From positions 3,596,001-3,660,000 of the forward strand of contig JYIP02000001.1 in the NCBI GenBank assembly GCA_001051155.2: a stretch of DNA of 64,000 nt, written 5' to 3'. The number at the start of each line of letters is the position of its first letter. Positions within the stretch are counted from its first letter, which is position 1. Source of the DNA: Chrysoporthe austroafricana (taxonomy: Eukaryota > Ascomycota > Sordariomycetes > Diaporthales > Cryphonectriaceae). Position numbers and translations under genes: made by a program. Below are positions 57,602 through 64,000 of the stretch, one piece after another. The notes under the pieces are model-generated. The model was not told the DNA's origin, ran no database searches, and saw nothing but the letters and a program-made list of their open reading frames with translations.

Positions 57602-58619
57602 TACCGGTGAATGTCCATTTACGATGTAGATGTGTATGATTGAGAGAGGTCGACGAAACTCTGTATCATTATGTGTGGAAGTATACAGCATTATGGAAAC
57701 GGCGTTGCGCAAGGTTGAAGGCATAGCGTTATGGTTATAAAATTGTACAACAAGAAAGAGTCAATGATACCCCTTCATTCAAGCGGACATCTGCTTTGGT
57801 ACATGTTCAGGAAGTATATTCCCCCCACTCGGTGCTTTCTCAGATCCTCTCTCAAGTTCACTGATCATCGTGGCTCAAATTTACGATTATATTCTAATCA
57901 AGATGATCATCCAGCCAGTCGTATGCAGGGCGACAGAACAGTGCATCCACCGTGTATTTGCACGAATACCTACGAAAGCTCAGTCCGGCTCTTCGGCAGC
58001 AAGGACGGCGTAAGGCGGGTCTCGTCTCGCGAAGAGCGCCGAAGCGCGTGGCCCGTGCATGCTTCCGGGACTCCCGAGAAGGCGCCGCGTTGGATTTCGT
58101 CGGCGAGGAGGGCTACTGTACTGACGTCACCGGTGCCTCACAGCAGTCTCTAGCTGCCAGCATTCCTGGCAGCAAGAATCGGGCCTGACCTCATCGTTCC
58201 AGGTTTCGGTGCCGATATCGACGAGCCTCTGCGCGAGGTACGAAGCTGCATCTTACAAAACAGCGTCGCTCTACCCTTCAAGATTATTTCCCAGTTTCGG
58301 TACGCCTACCGACCTTGATACGAATTTCATCCCTTGCATAGACCTAGGATAGACCAGACCAGACCAGACCAGACCACTCTCCACGCCGTTATCATCATTT
58401 TGCCTGTCCCTTGAAGATATCTCAAGACCCAATACACAGACGACCAAGAAAAACGAAAAATAAATACGAGATCCTAACATCGAGCCACCACTAACGCCAG
58501 CCCACGATCTTTTTCCACGCGCGGACACTCCGGAAACCACATACACGGCTTCTCGACGGCCGATAACTGATCCGACTAGGACAACAATCCTCTCCCGCCT
58601 TTAGAAGACCATTCTCGCA
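57602..58619. other. Intergenic and leader of phosphate carrier
   Basis: No supported gene. Five tandem agacc units at 58351-58375 lie in the probable 5' leader of the carrier gene. Confidence 0.6.
58351..58375. repeat. (agacc)5 tandem repeat
   Basis: Five perfect 5-bp units, about 245 bp upstream of the phosphate-carrier ATG. Confidence 0.85.
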
Positions 58620-59633
58620 ATGTCGAAGCTGGACGATCTGCCCAATTATGGGCCAATAGACTATGTCAAATTCTTTGGAGCCGGCGCTCTCGCCGCAACA
58701 CTCACACATGGCGTACGTGCTGACGCCTGGGCTGGAGCCCCTCAGACGCGTTAGAACACGCAAGGCTGACAAGGACTACAGGCCGCCACGCCGATCGACG
58801 TCGTCAAGACCAGAATACAGGTTGACGATGCCATGAAGGGGCTCAACATGGTCAAGGCAGGCCGCACCATCGTCGCCAAGGAGGGTGCGTCAGCCCTACT
58901 CACCGGTTTCGGCCCGACGGCAGTGGGCTATCTGGTGCAGGGAGGCGGCAAGTTTGCAGGCTACGAATTCTTCAAGAAGCAGTTCATCACGATGTCCGGG
59001 TCGACCGAGAAGGCCACCCAGCAGAGGACAGTCATCTACCTGGGCGCCAGCGCCACCGCCGAGTTTTTCGCCGACATCGCCCTGTGCCCGCTGGAGGCGA
59101 CGCGGATCCGGCTCGTATCGCAGCGCGGGTACGCGAGCGGGCTCGCCACGGGCTTCATGAGGATGGCCAGAGAGGAGGGCTTCAGGGGGTTCTACTCGGG
59201 CTTCGTGCCGCTGCTGTTCAAGCAGGTGCCCTACGCTGTGGGCCAGTTCTCCGTCCACGAGGCTGCCAACGAGATGATCTACCGCACGATGGGCCCCGAG
59301 AAGAAAGCCAGGCTGACGCATCTGCAGCAGACTGGCGTGGAGCTGACCTCTGGCCTAATCGCTGGTGTTGCTGCTGCCGTCCTGTCGCACCCGGCGGATA
59401 CGCTACTGTCGGCGATCAACAAAGGCGCGGGTGACAAGAGCCAGAGCACGACCGGCAGGATGTTCTCCCTGGCGCGGGAGTTCGGGCCCAAGAGGCTGAT
59501 GTTCACTGGATTGGGACCCCGTATCGTCATGACATGCGGTCTGGTCGCTGGTCAGTTCGTGATATATGCACAGTGCAAGGCGCTCGTCGGCGCACCGCCA
59601 AGCATCGAGATCCACAAGGAGGAGGCGCTATAG
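58620..59633 (+). CDS. Mitochondrial phosphate carrier
   Basis: A 314-residue inner-membrane carrier that imports phosphate with protons for ATP synthesis (Mir1/Pic2 group). Two exons, 58620-58712 and 58782-59633, with a phase-0 intron at 58713-58781 (GTACGT, TACAG). Three mitochondrial-carrier repeats are visible. The signatures are PIDVVKTR directly after the junction, PLEATRIR near residue 130 and the altered PADTLLSAI in repeat 3, where the usual basic residue is missing; the phosphate-carrier clade often departs here. Typical blocks are FFGAGALAATLTHG, LLTGFGPTAVGYLVQGGGKF and QVPYAVGQFSVHEAANEMIY. It is a housekeeping gene, marking a return to conserved chromosome next to the accessory region. 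Confidence 0.95.
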
Positions 59634-60221
59634 AACTTAGTGTGTACCGCTTAAGTATTCACAAACGGGGCAAAGAGTCTTCCCGCGGTGATTCTGGCGT
59701 TTGAGAAGGTCGTAGGAGCCTTGAGGACAAGGCGCATGAAAAACCTGCGTATTAGAGTAGTAATAAATCCTTCATAAGCCCTTGCTGCATCCCCAAATCC
59801 CTACCACAGACCTTGCCGGCGTGTAATTTCCGTCAACCAAAGTTAATCGGCGGCAACATGTCCCTCTAAGCGAGCTGAAACCCAGGCTAGCATTGACGAA
59901 GCTATGCGGCCGCCAGGGGTTCTAACATGGGTCCCGGCTCACGCGATAGGTTATTCAAGAACGATCCTGTCAGACAACTCGTACATACCCGCCGGTTGGG
60001 GGCTATACGCTACCTGTTCGCGAGATTACATCGTACGGAGTGTGTCCGGAGGATGGGGGCTAGAACGAGAACCCAGGTAGAGTCGGAGCGACGGCGAAGG
60101 ACGTCTCAGGTCCGTTATGTGTCCAAACTCACGTTCTCTTCCTTTTGACGGCATCTCGGAGCTTCCTATGACCACGAGGAGACGCGCATCGAGTGCAGTC
60201 TACTGGTCTAACATCTCCAAC
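59634..60221. other. Intergenic
   Basis: 3' flank of the carrier and leader of the next gene. In-frame ATGs at 60117 and 60168 could extend the next protein, but the best signal peptide starts at 60222. Confidence 0.6.
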
Positions 60222-61427
60222 ATGCTATTCCTCTCACCAAGGCGAACTGCTATATTAGCGACGATTCACCTAGGGCTAAACTCGAGGATAGCATGGGCAA
60301 CAACTCCATATGCGACATGGCTGTACCCCGCGGACGATACTGAGACTTTCTACTATAAGGATCAGGTCGATGTCTCTTACGAAAGCAGCACCGCGTCTTC
60401 GTCGTACCTTGTCGTGAACTGCATCCAGGGTGTCGGAGATGGTATGACAGCTGCACTTAGACGGGGAGGCTCTCGTAGACCACATGCAGAACCGCTGATT
60501 CATTATCTTTAGTCCAGCAACAACAGACCGCACCAGCGGGAGATGCGACAGTAGGCATCACGCTGCAGCTGGCTAACGGGAGCTCATACTCGGCCGACGA
60601 TGACCTGAGCTGCTGGTTCGATCTACGCGATGCGTCCGGCTACGCCGCAAAGGCCAATGGAACTAACTCCCCAGCTTGGAATTATATCCACACGGAGCGT
60701 AGTAATGGACCGGTGAGTACAGGAGAGCCAGATACTTTGGACTTATCCCGCCATTGAAACCACAGCTCACATGTGCTGTGTATGGTAGGCCACACTCTCA
60801 CTATCTACATCCTCGTCAACCACTTCCAGCCCGTCATCTACGTCGACCAAGGCTTCATCAACAACCAGCGCGTCCGCGTCGATGACGACAACCTCAGCAT
60901 CCTCTAGCGCCAAGGGCAGCGCGACCCCTTCGGTTACGCAAGCACCCAACTCGACGGCATCCCAAGCTGCTGATGCAGCACAAGCGACAACATCGACGAG
61001 CTCAAGCAGCTCGGCGAGTTCCAAGAGCTCCACCAGCCTGTCAGTCGGTGCCGGGGTGGCCATTGGCGTCTCAGTCGGTGCCGTGGCCATCGCTGTCCCA
61101 ATCGCGTTATTTGCGCTCATCCGTCGACACAGAAAACGAGAACATTTAGAAAAGGTACGGAGGCGAGTCGCCTTCGAAAGCACAGCACAACAACCGTCTA
61201 CCTTCAAGTTTCCAGGGCCGTCCGGTTCAGCGCCACCCGGATACTCTTATTTTGCCGGGAAGGACCCGTCGACAGCTGGTGCATACCCTCTAAGTGAAAT
61301 GCCCCCAGCGCACGAGGTCTATGAACTCTACGGAAGTCATGCCGGAGAGGAGATGGAGGCGCCTGTGATTAGAAGAGAGACGGAGTTGTCTGCGGATACG
61401 ATACCACAGGCGAGATTCAGGTCATAG
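60222..61427 (+). CDS. Ser/Thr-rich single-pass surface protein
   Basis: A 352-residue predicted type I membrane protein of a common fungal layout. Three exons: 60222-60441, 60513-60712 and 60789-61427. The introns are 60442-60512 (GTATGA, phase 1) and 60713-60788 (GTGAGT, phase 0). The signal peptide covers about residues 1-26. A small ectodomain with YYKDQVDVSYES, NCIQG and DLSCWFDLRD, containing paired cysteines, is followed by a Ser/Thr/Ala-rich stalk of about 90 residues that is probably O-mannosylated. One membrane helix (VGAGVAIGVSVGAVAIAVPIA) has a basic RRHRKRE stop-transfer, and a Pro-rich cytosolic tail follows. The layout recalls wall-stress sensors, but no WSC domain is present, so function is unknown. 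Confidence 0.75.
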
Positions 61428-62426
61428 ACCTAGTAGACTGGATTTAGCTTCGGATTTCTTAATGAAGTGGTCTGGTCTGTGGTTCACGAGTACTTCCCTC
61501 GCCCTCCAAATGTTTTCTATTCTCCATCGCCCCATTGCCCAGCTCGCAGTCCGAAGCTAGAACGGCTAGCGCACTTACGAGAGTCTAGACAGGCATACCG
61601 AACAGTTCGAACTGCCCATTTACTCGAAGTAAATAATACAGGCCAGCTTCCTGCTGTCAAGACAACTTACGACAATATTTTTAAAATGCACATCGTCTAA
61701 AGGGATAGCGGTATCCTGCTATCGTACGCTATATATAAGGAACTTAGTGTTTCCCACTAAGCATCAAGTATAACGGCAATAGTTCAAAGCTTGCTACGGG
61801 ACCAATTCACGCGAAATATTAGTAGTTTCTCTGCTGAAGCCTATTCGGTACCATCACAAGAAACTTCCGTCCGCCTTCAAATAGGGAATTAGGGTGTTAT
61901 GTGGAAGAGTGCTCAAAGTAAGTCAATCACTACAGCTTGCACCGCCTGATAATACAGCACGAAACACCCGAATTGAAAGACCTTGAGCTTGAATGATAAT
62001 ATAAGCGATGGCTATTGGATAGTAAGCAGGTAGATAAGATCCCGCAGAACGGTGGTAGCACTATTGATGTGCGAGTCGGCGGCCTGGCAAAAGAAATGGG
62101 ACGGAACATTTTTCTATACCCGTCCTCTCCAGCATATTCTCCCTTTTGTACAAGTCCCGCAGCAGGCCACTTCTCCCGCCCGATGCGCCATTTATCAGTC
62201 GACCACTGAGATGTCCCGTCGCGTCATCCTGGATCCTATGTCGAATCATTGGCTGATTGATGGGCATTTGCTAAGAGCATTCAGCTCCTATGCCTCCTCA
62301 TTTTCTCAAAGTTGCCACTCTTCTGCGACGATGATGGCGTTGAGAGCTCAAGTCAATAGCACAATTTGGATTGCGTTTACTTTGTACCTGACGGATTTGT
62401 GCCAGAGTATTTGACGCGTACTGGAA
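61428..62426. other. Intergenic, AT-rich, no gene seen
   Basis: Separates the surface protein from the NLR-type gene. The AT-rich part lies at about 61680-62030. No coding signal. Confidence 0.65.
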
Positions 62427-64000
62427 ATGATGGCAAGATTTTCTTGGAATAAGAAGCACACGGCCGCGTGCAATACGTCGCAACGAAAAGGCAATCCACA
62501 TTGGCACCCCAACCCAGGCTCCAACCCGTTCCAGAGTCCTCCAGTCCTCCCCTTCCCGGATGGAGTGAAGGTTTTGCACGACTGTTGTGATGCCACGATC
62601 GATATCTGCTTTATCCACGGCCTGACTGGGGATCGGGACAGTACATGGACCGCTAAGGGGCAGCCCATCCCTTGGCCCAAGACACTCCTACCGCTAGAGC
62701 TTAAAAAAGCTCGCATCCTCACGTTCGGCTACGACGCATACATAGTGCGAAAAGGGGTCGCGTCTGTAAATCGGCTGGTCGACCATGCTACGAATCTTCT
62801 GACGAACCTAACGACAAATAGAGCCTGCTCTAACGCGTTGTCCCGCCTCCTCGTCTTCGTCGCCCACAGCTTAGGAGGTCTCGTTTGCAAGGAGGCTATT
62901 CTGATGTCACGAAACAATCCCGATACTCATCTTCGCGACATATTTTGTTGCACCAAAGGTATTATATTCATGGGCACTCCTCACAAAGGAGCCTGGATGG
63001 CGGCTTGGGCATTGATACCGGTCCGCGCTATTGGCCTTTTCAAGTCTGCCAATCAGTCACTCTTAAGCGTCTTGCAGACAACAAATGAGTACCTCGAATC
63101 GATTCAAATCAGGTTCATGGCAATGTTACGAGAACAGTGTGAGGACCGCAGGCCTCTCAAAATCACATGCTTCTTTGAAGAGTTGCCACTGCCCGGTTTT
63201 GCTCAAATCGTGACCAAGGAATCCGCCATTCTTGAGGGTTATAATTACGTTACCATCCATGCCGATCACAGGAATATGGTCCGGTTTACATCTGCGGAGG
63301 AGAATGGCTTCAAGATGGTGCTTGGAGAGTTACTTAGATGGCAATCGCAAATCAGTAAGGAGAACTAGCACACGGCTTCCAAGGAGATATACTTTAGCTA
63401 ATAATAGGTCTGAAGCTGCGCAACAGCTATCAAATGGATTACCAAGACTGCTCAAGATCACTTGCATTTCCGGAGATGGAGAGCCGTTGCCACGCTACCG
63501 ACCCTGCTGCCGATGGAACCTGCAAATGGCTGCTACAACACAATACGTACCGACGCTGGGCTACTCACCATCGAGGCCTGCTCTGGATCAAAGGAAAGCC
63601 AGGTTCTGGGAAGTCGACACTGCTAAAATACGCTCTCGACAATCGTGAAGTCAGACACAACGATCTCGTTCTTTCCTTCTTCTTCCACCGTCGCGGCAAC
63701 GAACTCCAAAAGACACCTCTCGGCCTCTTCCAGTGTCTCCTTCACCAGGTCCTTGGGCAGGCCCCTGATGCACTGATAGACCTCATCAACACCTTCGAAG
63801 GAAGGCGTAACAATATCGGCGAGCCAGGTGAAAAAACGTGGCAATGGCATGAAAATGAGCTGAAGAACTTTTTCCAGCAATCTATTTCAAAGGCAATAAA
63901 AACTCGCTCAATCTGGTTGTTTGTCGACGCATTAGACGAATGTGGCAAAGACAATGCGGTCGGCCTAGTTGACGATTTCGATTGCTTGCTCCGAAATTCT
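62427..64000 (+). CDS. NLR-type protein: alpha/beta-hydrolase + NACHT, 3' end outside window
   Basis: Partial STAND/NLR-type receptor of the class linked to fungal non-self recognition and cell death. Exon 1 is 62427-63354 and exon 2 starts at 63408; the intron at 63355-63407 (GTAAGG, AATAG, phase 1) removes the TAG at 63366. N-terminal DUF676-like hydrolase domain: DICFIHGLTGDRDSTWT near residue 50, the nucleophile elbow VAHSLGGLVCKEA and FMGTPHKG. A linker CSRSLAFPEMESR typical of these proteins follows. The NACHT domain has Walker A GKPGSGKST (Lys378) and Walker B WLFVDALDECG (Asp483). The repeat domain (ankyrin, WD40 or TPR) must lie beyond 64000. The gene lies beyond the accessory region. 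Confidence 0.85.

Overview
The window is nuclear DNA of a filamentous ascomycete (Pezizomycotina). Most genes contain short GT-AG introns of about 48 to 155 nt, often with a CTAAC/CTGAC-like branch site, and the gene families are typically fungal: Zn2Cys6 regulator, highly reducing polyketide synthase, DHA14-type efflux pump, DUF4188 enzyme, Hce2-type secreted protein and hydrolase-NACHT receptor. All gene models below were built by joining open frames across splice sites by eye, so exon borders are predictions. The species cannot be named from the sequence.

Positions 1-8.4 kb hold the 3' part of a cytochrome b561 membrane protein, a secreted three-domain multicopper oxidase and a Zn2Cys6 transcription factor. 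Positions 9.6-33.4 kb look like a secondary-metabolite gene cluster: a secreted GMC oxidoreductase, a zinc alcohol dehydrogenase, a 14-TM efflux pump divergent from a DUF3237 protein, a DUF4188 membrane enzyme with one in-frame stop, a flavin monooxygenase divergent from an unidentified polytopic membrane protein, and the core enzyme, a 2,369-residue highly reducing PKS (KS-AT-DH-vestigial MT/core-ER-KR-ACP). The inferred logic is that the PKS makes a reduced chain, the flavoenzymes, the alcohol dehydrogenase and possibly the laccase oxidise it, the polytopic protein may cyclise or transport it, the efflux pump exports it and the Zn2Cys6 protein controls expression. A 12-bp CTCGGCCGAG-centred palindrome in the efflux-pump promoter and inside the regulator gene, with an 11-bp version upstream of the GMC gene, is a candidate shared operator. 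A class A flavin monooxygenase at 37.7-39.0 kb may be the cluster edge.

Positions 33.4-50.5 kb are mixed accessory sequence: an Ala/acidic-rich nuclear-type unknown, two small secreted cysteine proteins (one Hce2/Ecp2-like), an HSL-type esterase, a membrane-anchored arylsulfotransferase-like protein and a seven-exon GH35 beta-galactosidase. Positions 52-57.6 kb hold two lineage-restricted unknowns, a decayed pseudogene with five in-frame TAG/TAA codons (a RIP-like pattern) and one of two LTR-like repeat copies. Positions 58.6-61.4 kb return to conserved chromosome, with a mitochondrial phosphate carrier and a Ser/Thr-rich single-pass surface protein. The window ends inside an NLR-type gene with an alpha/beta-hydrolase N-terminus and a NACHT domain. 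No tRNA, rRNA or CRISPR array was seen.
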